NCBI GenBank assembly: GCA_900756555.1
Contig: CAAEKP010000156.1
Location: forward strand, 1 to 23,623
Source: Peptococcaceae bacterium
GTDB lineage: Bacteria > Bacillota > Peptococcia > Peptococcales > Peptococcaceae
Length of the DNA stretch: 23,623 bases
Direction of reading: 5' to 3'
The position numbers and the translations under genes are program-made. How positions within the stretch are numbered: position 1 is the first letter of the stretch; each line of letters starts with the position of its first letter. The notes under the pieces were generated by a model that worked only from the letters and a program-made list of their open reading frames with translations, ran no database searches and was not told where the DNA came from. Shown here piece by piece: positions 8,286 to 15,120 of this stretch.

Positions 8286-8317
8286 AAAGAGAACACCCTT
8301 GTGTTCTCTTTATTTAT
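8286..8317 (+). terminator. Rho-independent terminator of rpsB-tsf
   Basis: An 11-bp stem AAAGAGAACAC (8286-8296) with GTGTTCTCTTT (8301-8311) closes on CCTT and runs into TTTATTTA. It starts 16 bases after the tsf stop. Because the stem is itself A/T at its base it could also work in the other direction. Confidence 0.75.
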
Positions 8318-8327
8318 GAGATAATAT
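8299..8327 (+). promoter_or_regulatory. Possible promoter of pyrH-frr
   Basis: TTGTGT (8299-8304) and TAATAT (8322-8327) are spaced by 17 bases and overlap the tsf terminator. The area downstream to 8352 is very A/T-rich and offers other -10-like boxes such as TATAGT, so the exact promoter is uncertain. Confidence 0.4.
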
Positions 8328-8391
8328 ATAGTTATAGTAATATTTTATATCATGTTCTGTTCACAACAGACAGGCAGTAGGAGGCTACACA

Positions 8392-9108
8392 ATGGAGCAA
8401 CCAAAATACAAACGGGTCATCTTAAAATTAAGCGGTGAAGCCTTAAGCGGCGAAGTTGGCTTTGGCTTACAGGCTGAAGTGCTCAACTCTATGGCACAGC
8501 AGGTAGTGGAACTGGTAAAAGCCGGTGTGGAAGTTGCAATCGTAGTAGGCGGCGGTAATATCTGGCGCGGTGTTACTGGCGCAAAACGCGGGATTGACAG
8601 AGCAACAGCGGACTATATGGGGATGCTGGCTACTGTAATCAACTCTCTGGCCCTGCAGGATGCCATCGAAGCCAATGGCATCGACACCCGTGTTATGACA
8701 GCAATCGAAATGCGGGAAGTAGCAGAACCATACATCAAACGGAGAGCAATCCGCCACTTAGAAAAAGGCAGAGTTGTTATCTTTGGTGCCGGTACCGGGA
8801 ATCCATATTTCTCTACCGATACAACTGCGGCGCTGCGTGCTGCGGAAATGGGCGTTGATGTAATTTTGATGGCCAAAAAAGTAGATGGTGTTTACGATGA
8901 CGATCCAGTGAAAAATCCAAACGCACATAAATTTGAAAGCCTGAAATACATTGATGTATTGAATCAGGGGCTGAAAGTAATGGATTCCACGGCTATCAGT
9001 CTGTGCATGGACAACAACATTCCACTGATTGTATTTGACATGATGACACCAGGCAACATGAAACGCGCTGCAATGGGCGAAAAAATTGGAACCTATGTGG
9101 GGAGGTAA
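8392..9108 (+). CDS. pyrH: Uridylate kinase (UMP kinase)
   Basis: PyrH phosphorylates UMP to UDP in pyrimidine nucleotide synthesis; the bacterial enzyme is a hexamer of the amino acid kinase fold. The 238-residue sequence shows KLSGEAL near residue 12, the GGGNIWRG glycine-rich motif at 53-60, the UMP-binding GTGNPYFSTDTTAALRA segment, and KKVDGVYDDDP. GTAGGAGG precedes the ATG. The gene follows the tsf terminator and has its own likely promoter; its last codons contain the ribosome binding site of frr, so these two are translated from one message. Confidence 0.97.
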   Translation: MEQPKYKRVILKLSGEALSGEVGFGLQAEVLNSMAQQVVELVKAGVEVAIVVGGGNIWRGVTGAKRGIDRATADYMGMLATVINSLALQDAIEANGIDTRVMTAIEMREVAEPYIKRRAIRHLEKGRVVIFGAGTGNPYFSTDTTAALRAAEMGVDVILMAKKVDGVYDDDPVKNPNAHKFESLKYIDVLNQGLKVMDSTAISLCMDNNIPLIVFDMMTPGNMKRAAMGEKIGTYVGR

Positions 9109-9114
9109 ATTTGC

Positions 9115-9672
9115 ATGATTAACACCATTAAACAAGATGCAGAAGAGAGAATGACTAAAACTGTAAGCGTTCTGAGAAGCGATTTACAGACCATCCGTAC
9201 CGGGAAAGCAAGTCCGGCTCTGTTAGACAGAATCCAGGTTGAATACTATGGCACACCAACACCAATCAATCAGTTGGCTAACATTGCCGTTCCAGAACCA
9301 AGAATGCTGACCATTCAAGCGTGGGATAAGTCTGCAATGGCTGCTATTGAAAAAGCCATCTTAAAATCTGATTTGGGCATCACCCCAAACAATGACGGCA
9401 GCCTGATTCGTCTGGTACTGCCACAGCTGACTCAGGATACCAGAAAAGACCTGGTAAAACGAGTTAAGAAAAAAGGGGAAGAAGCCAAAGTTAGCGTGCG
9501 GAACATCCGTCGCGACAGCAATGATGATTTGAAATCCAGCGAAAAATCCAAAGAAATCACTGAGGACGAAAGCAAAGGCGCTCAGGATGATATCCAGAAA
9601 ATGACCGACAAACACATTGCGGAAATTGATAAACTGGTAGACAACAAAGAAAAAGAAATCATGGAAGTATAA
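9115..9672 (+). CDS. frr: Ribosome recycling factor
   Basis: RRF, with EF-G, splits the post-termination ribosome. The 185-residue protein has the family features LRTGRASP-type motif (here IRTGKASPALLD), VPEPRMLTIQAWD, and the long helical C-terminus with NIRRDSNDDLK. GGGGAGG at 9099-9105 lies in the final codons of pyrH, six bases of spacer separate the two genes. In many Bacillota uppS and cdsA follow frr, but here the + strand gene run stops. No terminator is visible before the next transcribed element; the nearest downstream is at 9792. Confidence 0.97.
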   Translation: MINTIKQDAEERMTKTVSVLRSDLQTIRTGKASPALLDRIQVEYYGTPTPINQLANIAVPEPRMLTIQAWDKSAMAAIEKAILKSDLGITPNNDGSLIRLVLPQLTQDTRKDLVKRVKKKGEEAKVSVRNIRRDSNDDLKSSEKSKEITEDESKGAQDDIQKMTDKHIAEIDKLVDNKEKEIMEV

Positions 9673-9696
9673 TCTATAATATAACAGATATTAATA

Positions 9697-9725
9697 TTGT
9701 ATTTTCACAGAAGATAGCATATAAT
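9697..9725 (+). promoter_or_regulatory. Strong promoter of the antitoxin-like RNA
   Basis: TTGTAT (9697-9702) and a perfect TATAAT (9720-9725) are separated by 17 bases. The start point would fall near 9732, directly at the first copy of the GTAAATGTTGCC repeat, so the RNA would begin with the repeat. Confidence 0.7.
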
Positions 9726-9734
9726 AAGTATGTA

Positions 9735-9819
9735 GTAAATGTTGCCACTTGCCGATGGTGTGGGGTATAAATGATTCGGTTCGTAAATGTTGCCCTCATC
9801 GTATTTGGTGAGGGCTTTT
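9735..9819 (+). ncRNA. Candidate type III antitoxin RNA: 48-base repeat plus terminator
   Basis: The 12-mer GTAAATGTTGCC occurs at 9735-9746 and again at 9783-9794, a period of 48 bases. There is one full unit and the start of a second. The second copy runs into an intrinsic terminator with stem 9792-9800 / 9807-9815 (GCCCTCATC with GGTGAGGGC) and TTTT. Promoter, short direct repeat, leaky terminator, ribosome binding site and toxin ORF in this order is the known layout of ToxIN/CptIN type III systems, where each repeat folds into a small pseudoknot RNA that binds the toxin. Inside the unit CCAC and GTGG could pair. The layout is seen; the antitoxin role is inference. Confidence 0.55.
9792..9819 (+). 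terminator. Terminator between antitoxin-like repeat and the small ORF
   Basis: A nine-pair stem with one G-U closes on GTATTT and ends in TTTTG then CTTT. In type III systems a terminator at this position keeps toxin mRNA low relative to antitoxin RNA. It may also end transcripts coming from frr. Confidence 0.7.
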
Positions 9820-9836
9820 GCTTTGAGGTGAAAAAT

Positions 9837-9989
9837 ATGATAGCAGGTTATTCATACCATATAAAAGATGAATTTTTTGAACGAATGAATGATAATAAAT
9901 TAATGGCTAATAAGGAGAACAGTCATTATAGACCACATTTTTATCCAGACATTAATCGAATAATGCAAGTGTTACAGTCTAAGAAATAA
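9837..9989 (+). pseudogene. Short ORF resembling an internally deleted type III (CptN/ToxN-like) toxin
   Basis: This 50-codon ORF starts at the ATG at 9837 behind GAGGTG (9825-9830). Residues 1-36 (YSYHIKDEFFE, then NKLMANKE, then RPHFY) resemble, from memory, the N-terminus of a group of type III toxins with a KDEFF...NKE...RP pattern. Full-length members are about 150-170 residues. The remaining residues, PDINRIMQVLQ, look like the usual C-terminal FPDI..I..L tail, so the gene appears to have lost roughly 100 internal codons in frame. Such a product should be inactive as an endoribonuclease. The upstream repeat and terminator support the assignment. It could instead be an unrelated small protein. 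Confidence 0.45.
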
Positions 9990-10262
9990 TATGAGATATA
10001 ATTTTTGCACAAGTATAACTTCGCATAATCATTGTTATGTAAACTTGTTGATATGTAAATTATGCTTATGTATGTTAGTTGACATAAAAAATATTATGTT
10101 ATACTATAGTTTAGTTTACATAAAACTTATTATATACGTTTGTTTTATTATTTTTTTATGTACATTATTTTTTCAGTGCTCCCTTATTATTCTTTCCGCT
10201 TGATGTCTAAGTCTTTTTCATTGTACCATAACTACACTGGATAATATGACAATCAATTAAAA
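9990..10262. other. AT-rich gene-free stretch around dif
   Basis: Apart from the dif candidate this stretch holds no convincing gene. It is strongly AT-rich, and its single longer open frame encodes a Cys/Ile/Tyr-rich chain without a ribosome binding site. The XerD-arm sequence is repeated in inverted orientation at 10113-10123 (AGTTTACATAA), 68 bases from the first copy. Several TTATGT/ACATAA fragments lie between them. Confidence 0.6.
10018..10045 (+). other. dif: Candidate dif site (XerC/XerD recombination site)
   Basis: The 28-bp site has an 11-bp left arm ACTTCGCATAA, a 6-bp centre TCATTG and an 11-bp right arm TTATGTAAACT. The right arm is identical to the XerD half of the Bacillus subtilis dif site as I recall it, and the left arm matches its XerC half at 8 of 11 positions, with the same overall length. 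Every gene to the left is on the + strand and every gene to the right on the - strand, so transcription on both sides points toward this site, as expected at the replication terminus. Confidence 0.8.
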
Positions 10263-10265
10263 TAT

Positions 10266-10325
10266 AAAAAAGGCTAGAAACAACGATGTTTTCTGCATAC
10301 TACTCGTTTTCCTAACCTTTTTATT
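10266..10325. terminator. Bidirectional terminator at the convergent junction
   Basis: AAAAAGGCTAG (10266-10276) pairs with CTAACCTTTTT (10312-10322), with one C-A mismatch and further partial pairing inside (GAAA with TTTC-type tracts). T-rich ends on both strands suit termination of the drug exporter gene on the - strand and of anything arriving on the + strand. Confidence 0.65.
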
Positions 10326-10366
10326 TCTTTATTTCAACTTTTCGGCTTTGCTCAACTCTGTCCTGC

Positions 10367-11587
10367 TCAATCATAAAATCCACGGATTGGTTTGCCGCTG
10401 TGTACCAATCGCCACCACGCTGCGATACTGATGGCGCTGGTTAAAGCAATCAAAAAGCCAATGGCTGTGACCATATTTTGAAATTGCAGCGATGAAAGCA
10501 ACATCCCCAAGCATCCAAACACATTATAGCCCATATTCATTACAGAAGACGCCGTACCTACATCCTTCTCCTGCTCCAACGTCAGATTGGTGAAGTATGG
10601 ACGCAAAATATTAGTGAACAGATAAAATAAAAACACCATCAGACAAAACAGATATGGCTGCAACTGCCCCAGTGTCATTACACCGATGCCCCCCAACAGA
10701 CTTATACCAAGACAAACGTAGAACAACGTACTTTTATTGCACTCCTGAAAAAAGCGGATATACAAAAACGGTCCAGCCATTGATAACAATGCGCAGACTG
10801 CATAGTAATAGCTGTACACCTGCTCTGTGCAGAAAAAATAATTAATATAGATGTACGAGGACAATGTAATGTACATAAAAAACGGAATATTTAAAACACC
10901 GTAGATGAAGATAATCCACATAAATGTTTTATTTTTCATTGCCACAAATATTTGTCCTAACGATTGAAAGGCACTGCCCTGAAGCCGTTCTTCCGGCGCC
11001 AGACTTTCTTCATACAACCAGGCCAACAACAGACCAATTATGCCAAAGAAAAACAATACAAAGAAAATACCGCGCCAATCTGTTACCAACAGAAGCCACC
11101 CGCCAATTACAGGAGCCAGAATTGGCCCAAAGCCGGAAAATGTCTGCACAATGGCCAGCACCGCTTCTCTGGTTTTGCCGGAAAAACAGTCCTTGATCAT
11201 AGCCATCGAAATAGCTGTTACGCTGGCTGCTCCAATCCCCTGCAAAATACGACTAAAAATCAACATATAGATATTCCAGGAAATCATACAAAGAAAGCTG
11301 GCGGCACAATATAGCAGATAACCGCACAATAATGGTTTGCGTCGTCCGTATTTATCACTGAGCGGCCCCCAAAGCAGCATACCCGCTGCATAGAACAGGA
11401 AAAAGCAAGTGATTGATAGCTTTACAACAGCATCGGACGCTTGCAGGTGCGCTCCCATGGTGGGCAATGCAGGCAAATACATATCGGTGGATAATGGAAT
11501 AAACATATCCATCAGCACAATAAAAAGTATCAGACCTTTCAAGCCAAGCCGTTTTTGTGGTTTTTCTAAAATGATTGTTTCTGACAT
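10367..11587 (-). CDS. MFS multidrug efflux transporter, Bcr/CflA family
   Basis: This is a proton-driven inner-membrane exporter of the major facilitator superfamily, 406 residues with about 12 hydrophobic segments. The N-terminal MDMFIPLSTDMYLPALP is the hallmark of the Bcr/CflA drug-resistance family, and GPLSDKYGRRKPLL after the second segment is the MFS motif A loop. The FSGFGPILAPVIGG stretch matches the antiporter motif C. I chose the ATG at 11587 because GAAGGGA lies before it; the GTG/ATG eight codons upstream overlaps that site. The gene is preceded by a promoter, a 41-codon leader ORF and an intrinsic terminator, implying inducible attenuation. The substrate cannot be told from the sequence. 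Confidence 0.9.
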   Translation of the reverse strand: MSETIILEKPQKRLGLKGLILFIVLMDMFIPLSTDMYLPALPTMGAHLQASDAVVKLSITCFFLFYAAGMLLWGPLSDKYGRRKPLLCGYLLYCAASFLCMISWNIYMLIFSRILQGIGAASVTAISMAMIKDCFSGKTREAVLAIVQTFSGFGPILAPVIGGWLLLVTDWRGIFFVLFFFGIIGLLLAWLYEESLAPEERLQGSAFQSLGQIFVAMKNKTFMWIIFIYGVLNIPFFMYITLSSYIYINYFFCTEQVYSYYYAVCALLSMAGPFLYIRFFQECNKSTLFYVCLGISLLGGIGVMTLGQLQPYLFCLMVFLFYLFTNILRPYFTNLTLEQEKDVGTASSVMNMGYNVFGCLGMLLSSLQFQNMVTAIGFLIALTSAISIAAWWRLVHSGKPIRGFYD

Positions 11588-11632
11588 CGCTGTCCCTTCC
11601 CTTCTGCTCATCTTATATTTATTGTTATCGGT

Positions 11633-11758
11633 TCAGCACTTTGCTGACTCGCAGAGAAAAACAAAAAAGCCGGATAAGAAATACCGAATCAGACGATTTC
11701 TTTTATCCGGCAACGTGAATACGTACACTGCCATCCAATCCATCTCTGTATCCGACAT
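11633..11758 (-). CDS. 41-residue leader peptide upstream of the exporter
   Basis: The ORF begins at an ATG (11758) preceded by AAAGG nine bases upstream and ends at TGA 46 bases before the exporter start. Codons 16-19 (LPDK) lie on the 5' arm of the terminator, codons 28-30 (LSG) on its 3' arm, and the terminator T-run encodes the hydrophobic FFVFL. Reading through a terminator in frame is the layout of ribosome-dependent attenuators ahead of antibiotic-resistance genes. I do not recognise the peptide. Translation is inferred, not shown. Confidence 0.5.
   Translation of the reverse strand: MSDTEMDWMAVYVFTLPDKRNRLIRYFLSGFFVFLCESAKC
11655..11711 (-). terminator. Attenuator terminator ahead of the exporter, with competing pairing
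   Basis: On the - strand GCCGGATAA (11711-11703) and an adjoining GAAAT pair with ATTTC and TTATCCGGC (11677-11669), followed by TTTTTTGTTTTT. An upstream copy, GCCGGATAAGA at 11768-11758, is perfectly complementary over 11 bases to the same 3' arm and would form a competing antiterminator. The two structures cannot coexist, which is the signature of regulated attenuation. Confidence 0.75.
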
Positions 11759-11810
11759 CTTATCCGGCCTTTACAATTACGATTTGCAAAGCCCTCCGAT
11801 GAGCGTGTTT

Positions 11811-11839
11811 ACTATACCACAAACTTTTCTGAAAAGCAA
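11811..11839 (-). promoter_or_regulatory. Promoter of the exporter leader transcript
   Basis: On the - strand TTGCTT (11839-11834) and TATAGT (11816-11811) are spaced by 17 bases. Transcription should start near 11804, giving a leader of about 217 bases before the exporter. The promoter lies just beyond the stop codon of the lipoprotein gene. Confidence 0.65.
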
Positions 11840-11881
11840 GTCCTCTCTGCAAAGCTGGTTATCATTTATTGTAATAGTTTT

Positions 11882-13189
11882 TTACTTTCCACTGTCCAAC
11901 CTTGCATTGCTGGATGGCTGCTGCTCATCGCTGCGATAGGTAATGCGGTTGCCCAGATATTGAAATCTACCGTTGGTTCCGGGCCGGATGGTGACTTCAT
12001 GGGTAAACAGGCAATCTGTCTTAAATTCTGTACACATGGCGTTTACCGTCAAGGTGATGGTGCCGTCTTTATTCTGATGGCAGGCCATTACTTCCGGCGT
12101 TATGGTAGGGAAATAGGATATATTGCTGCCGCCCTGCTCCTGCCACGGATAGGTGTTGCTGGCTTTATCATAATGAGCCAGTTGCCGTAATTTTGCCTGC
12201 GAGATATCAAAATGCGGCAGAATGATACTTTCAAAGAGCTGAGCGGGAATTTTGCTGTAATAAGGCTCGCTGTTGTACGCAAACTGGCTTGCATCTAAAT
12301 ATTCCCCTGTATCATGCAGGTACAGATATTCCAGCACATCATTCAAACTTAATTTGCCGTAGTTCTTACTGTTCCAGTCACACAGGAACAGGTTGGTTCG
12401 GTCATAGCCCACTGGCAGAATATAAGCAGCTGTTTGATCGTACAGTTGCTTATCCACTGGCATCAGGCGAATCATGGTGTAATGCTCTATGGTTGGCGCA
12501 TAGGTTTCCATAATCTTATAATAAAATTTGTTGCTGCCGGTGAGTGTCCAGTCCAGAACCTCCTGCTTGTTGAGATCCATCACTTCCAGCATATTTTTTT
12601 CATTCCAGTGACCACTGGCTTCCAGAATGGCGCCACCCTCGCTGTTATTGGTTAAGCAGGTATAGACGAAATCACCGTTTGGCAAAAGCCATACGATTAC
12701 CTGCTCCACTGTTTTGCCCTGCTGCACCGCTTGCCAGAACGCTTGCAGCCCCTTGGCATTTTGCAGATAAGCGGGATACTTCTCGTCGGTGTCAATGACT
12801 GCATATCCGGCAGCAGCCAGATGTGCTTCTATCTTGTCCAGCGCCTGCTGTATCAGCACTTCCTGCCCGGGCATATAAACAGAAGTTGTTTTCTCTGCAT
12901 TCCGATATAAGTCACGATAGGTTTTGCCAATCTCGGCACAGCGCTGTTCCGTCAATTCCAATTCATCGCCGTTCACGGCTGCTGTCTGCATAGAGGCTGC
13001 ATAAGCCTCCACCTCATCCTGCTCCATGGCAGAAGGCATGTAGCTATCCGCTTCTTCCGTTGTTATATTCTCTGGTGTTATCTTCTCTGGCGGATATTGG
13101 TTCTGCGGTATGGTCGCGTTGTCACAGCCAGCGCAAAGGCAGAGCAGCGTCAGCAGGCAGCATAGAAAACGAAATCGCACAAGCTTCAT
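11882..13189 (-). CDS. Predicted lipoprotein of unknown function
   Basis: The 435-residue product starts MKLVRFRFLCCLLTLLCLCAGC, a positively charged then hydrophobic signal ending in a lipobox-like LCAGC, so Cys22 should be lipidated and the mature protein anchored on the outer face of the membrane. The position -3 residue is Cys rather than the usual Leu. After the signal comes a Pro/Glu/Thr-rich linker (about 25-60), then a mixed globular region with many Tyr and Trp. I do not recognise a domain. I chose the ATG at 13189 because it gives a proper signal peptide; the upstream TTG would bury it. The ribosome binding site (AGAAAG) is weak. A terminator separates it from the upstream DUF2812 gene, so it is its own unit. 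Confidence 0.75.
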   Translation of the reverse strand: MKLVRFRFLCCLLTLLCLCAGCDNATIPQNQYPPEKITPENITTEEADSYMPSAMEQDEVEAYAASMQTAAVNGDELELTEQRCAEIGKTYRDLYRNAEKTTSVYMPGQEVLIQQALDKIEAHLAAAGYAVIDTDEKYPAYLQNAKGLQAFWQAVQQGKTVEQVIVWLLPNGDFVYTCLTNNSEGGAILEASGHWNEKNMLEVMDLNKQEVLDWTLTGSNKFYYKIMETYAPTIEHYTMIRLMPVDKQLYDQTAAYILPVGYDRTNLFLCDWNSKNYGKLSLNDVLEYLYLHDTGEYLDASQFAYNSEPYYSKIPAQLFESIILPHFDISQAKLRQLAHYDKASNTYPWQEQGGSNISYFPTITPEVMACHQNKDGTITLTVNAMCTEFKTDCLFTHEVTIRPGTNGRFQYLGNRITYRSDEQQPSSNARLDSGK

Positions 13190-13235
13190 CTTCTTTCTAT
13201 GAAAATATGTTTCACATAAAAATAAATGCGTTTCA

Positions 13236-13264
13236 AAAATACGATTCAAATTTTAGCACAACAA
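13236..13264 (-). promoter_or_regulatory. Possible promoter of the lipoprotein gene
   Basis: On the - strand TTGTTG (13264-13259) and TATTTT (13241-13236) are separated by 17 bases, between the preceding terminator and the lipoprotein start. The -10 box is imperfect. Confidence 0.35.
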
Positions 13265-13283
13265 AACAGGCTTGTCTATACAA

Positions 13284-13327
13284 ATAAAAACAGGCGCATC
13301 CTGATTCTGCATCAAAAATGCGCCTGT
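13284..13327 (-). terminator. Terminator of the PadR-DUF2812 operon
   Basis: On the - strand ACAGGCGCAT (13327-13318) pairs perfectly with ATGCGCCTGT (13299-13290) around an 18-base loop and runs into TTTTATTTG. It begins eight bases after the DUF2812 stop codon. Confidence 0.85.
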
Positions 13328-13334
13328 CTTAGCA

Positions 13335-14711
13335 TTATTTTCCGTCCAATTTTTCTGCCACAATTTGCATCTGTTCTGCTGTTGGTTCCCAGTCAAAGTG
13401 AATCTCCACAATGGTATCCTCATAGCAAAGCAGATATTTATTCAGATAGCTGCCGCTCCAATAAACGCGATAGGCTTCCTGCGCCTGCCACGGTGCCGCA
13501 TCAATGGCGGCATAGTGATCTTCTAACAATACTTCTCCATCGCGGATTACATCCTGACGGCTTTCAACTAAGCTGCTCTTACAGTAATCGTAGAGAAATG
13601 GTACTTTAATCTGTGTAACGATATACTCTAAATTAGGAACAGAACGATCCTGCGTTAGCGCAACTTGGCGATACTCCGTGTTTGCCGCTAAAAAAGTTTC
13701 CTCTTTTCGTGCATGGGTAGACCAATCACTGCAAGTGGTATCTGTTAAATCCTGCACATACAGCGGCATTTCATCGGCGTACACATCCATCTCCCAGCCG
13801 TTAAAGTCATAGGTGCCAATCGGTTTCTTATCTGCAATCATTCCAGTATGGATAATCGCTGTGGTGAACATTCCCAGCAATGCCAATGTTAAAAGAAGAA
13901 TGCTACCTATGGACACAGCGCGATTGATATTACGGGAAGCGCCTTTTTGCTTCAGCCAACTCTGAATCTTTCTGGCAGTAACCATAATAAGAAATAAAAT
14001 CACCAGCCAGATCAATGTCGCCCAACGGGTTACAGCGCTAAATACGACAGCAAACAGTATCATCCCTGCCGATATCCCAAGCAAGAGAAAGGATGCCGTG
14101 TGATTTGTTTTTAACTCCAGAAACACACCGCCTTCCGCTGCTTCTATTGCTTTTTTATGCCAACGAAAATACCAATAGACCTCCAGCCAGATAGCCACCA
14201 ACAATAACAGCCAGGTTGATACCATGAAAAGATCGGTCGGTGTGGCTAAAAAGTCCACAGGTTCCTGCAAAAACTGCCAGCCTGTGAACCCAAGCTGATA
14301 TAGACACAGCGCAAGCAATAAAAAATGTGTCGGCAGCATATTTCTTTTCATGGCGCGATGAATGGTTTCCACCTGCGTTACCGGGTCTGTTTCAATTGGT
14401 GTCGGATTTTCCTGCTCATTATAGAAAATCTGCATTTGTCCCCAGCGCGCTGCTAAGTTCCAGCCATCCCGGGCGCAGAAGTCCTCCATCTGCTGCTGTC
14501 CGTCGGTAGGTCTGGGATCAAACTCTGACGCATTGGGAAAATAGGTTACACAGAAACGAAGCCGCGTTGGTTCTATGCGGCAATACCGCCAGAGATAATT
14601 GCCCGGCTGCTCAATCATCCAGCCCTGTGCAGCCATGGCTTCTAATTTTTCTTCTATGGCAGTCTTGTCATAAAATGCAAAGTGTTCCCATTGTCGTTTG
14701 CTCTCTTTCAT
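13335..14711 (-). CDS. DUF2812 domain membrane protein
   Basis: The 458-residue protein has an N-terminal DUF2812-like domain (about 1-100), recognised by the FAFYDKTAIEEKLEAMAAQGWMIEQ and YLWRYCRIEP pattern. Five hydrophobic segments follow in roughly 120-290 (for example WLLLLVAIWLEVYWYF and SILLLTLALLGMF). A C-terminal soluble region of about 150 residues ends the chain. DUF2812 proteins commonly sit directly after a PadR repressor, as here; their function is unknown. The start ATG overlaps the padR stop in TGATG, and GGAGGAGG lies just upstream. Both therefore belong to one auto-repressed operon. Confidence 0.85.
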   Translation of the reverse strand: MKESKRQWEHFAFYDKTAIEEKLEAMAAQGWMIEQPGNYLWRYCRIEPTRLRFCVTYFPNASEFDPRPTDGQQQMEDFCARDGWNLAARWGQMQIFYNEQENPTPIETDPVTQVETIHRAMKRNMLPTHFLLLALCLYQLGFTGWQFLQEPVDFLATPTDLFMVSTWLLLLVAIWLEVYWYFRWHKKAIEAAEGGVFLELKTNHTASFLLLGISAGMILFAVVFSAVTRWATLIWLVILFLIMVTARKIQSWLKQKGASRNINRAVSIGSILLLTLALLGMFTTAIIHTGMIADKKPIGTYDFNGWEMDVYADEMPLYVQDLTDTTCSDWSTHARKEETFLAANTEYRQVALTQDRSVPNLEYIVTQIKVPFLYDYCKSSLVESRQDVIRDGEVLLEDHYAAIDAAPWQAQEAYRVYWSGSYLNKYLLCYEDTIVEIHFDWEPTAEQMQIVAEKLDGK

Positions 14712-15031
14712 CACACTTCCTCCTCCCCAAAAGCGCGGCGATAATCCATAGCCTGCGCGTTCAGCCGCGCGTACTCTTTGTCCAACATTGCCTTGCCCTT
14801 TTCCGTTAAAATATAGCTGCGTTTGCGCCCCTCTACCTTGGTTTCCCGAATCATCTCCGCTTCCAGAAACTGTTCCAGCAAATTATACAGCGTACCAGAG
14901 CCCACATTTCCCCGCCGATTGGTCATTGCCGGAACTTTATCTAAAATATCCATGCCGTAACACTCGTCTTTCAGGCAGAGCAGAACATAAAACATCTGCT
15001 CCGTCAATGTTTGAAACTTGGCCCTTGCCAT
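14711..15031 (-). CDS. PadR family transcriptional regulator
   Basis: This is a 106-residue winged-helix repressor of the short PadR class (no long C-terminal effector domain). The YGMDILDK segment, the GSGTLYNLLEQFLEAEMI recognition region, the RKRSYILTEKGKAML wing and a dimerising C-terminal helix are all visible. AGGAGGTG precedes the ATG. Two 19-bp palindromes upstream, one inside the promoter, are the obvious operator and imply auto-repression together with the DUF2812 gene. The inducing ligand is unknown; PadR proteins next to membrane proteins often answer to envelope stress or toxic compounds. Confidence 0.93.
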   Translation of the reverse strand: MARAKFQTLTEQMFYVLLCLKDECYGMDILDKVPAMTNRRGNVGSGTLYNLLEQFLEAEMIRETKVEGRKRSYILTEKGKAMLDKEYARLNAQAMDYRRAFGEEEV

Positions 15032-15044
15032 AGCCGCACCTCCT

Positions 15045-15063
15045 ATTCTCGAATATCGAGTAT
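15045..15063. promoter_or_regulatory. PadR operator 1 (downstream copy)
   Basis: ATTCTCGA and TCGAGTAT face each other across ATA, a nearly perfect copy of the palindrome in the promoter. It lies 14 bases before the padR start on the - strand, close to the ribosome binding site. Centre-to-centre spacing from the other copy is 34 bases, about three helical turns. Confidence 0.75.
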
Positions 15064-15073
15064 CTGTATTTTT

Positions 15074-15102
15074 ATTATATTCTCGATTATCGAGAATGTC
15101 AA
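15074..15102 (-). promoter_or_regulatory. Consensus promoter of padR with operator 2 in its spacer
   Basis: On the - strand TTGACA (15102-15097) and TATAAT (15079-15074) are both perfect and separated by 17 bases. The palindrome ATTCTCGAT-T-ATCGAGAAT (15079-15097) fills the spacer exactly, so a bound PadR dimer would exclude RNA polymerase. Strong promoter plus tight operator is a textbook repressible switch. Confidence 0.9.
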
Positions 15103-15120
15103 GATAGTAAAAAATTTTGT

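Noticed and set aside
10015..10050. Resemblance to a loxP-type site
   Set aside because: The left arm looks like loxP by chance, but length, centre and right arm match the Bacillota dif pattern much better and no Cre-like phage is present.
9991..10203. 70-codon hydrophobic open frame after the toxin-like ORF
   Set aside because: It runs through the dif candidate in very AT-rich DNA, has no ribosome binding site, and its composition simply reflects base content.
11669..11804. Known riboswitch class ahead of the exporter
   Set aside because: I looked for guanidine, fluoride, purine, TPP, SAM and preQ1 signature sequences and saw none; the in-frame leader ORF through the terminator fits better.
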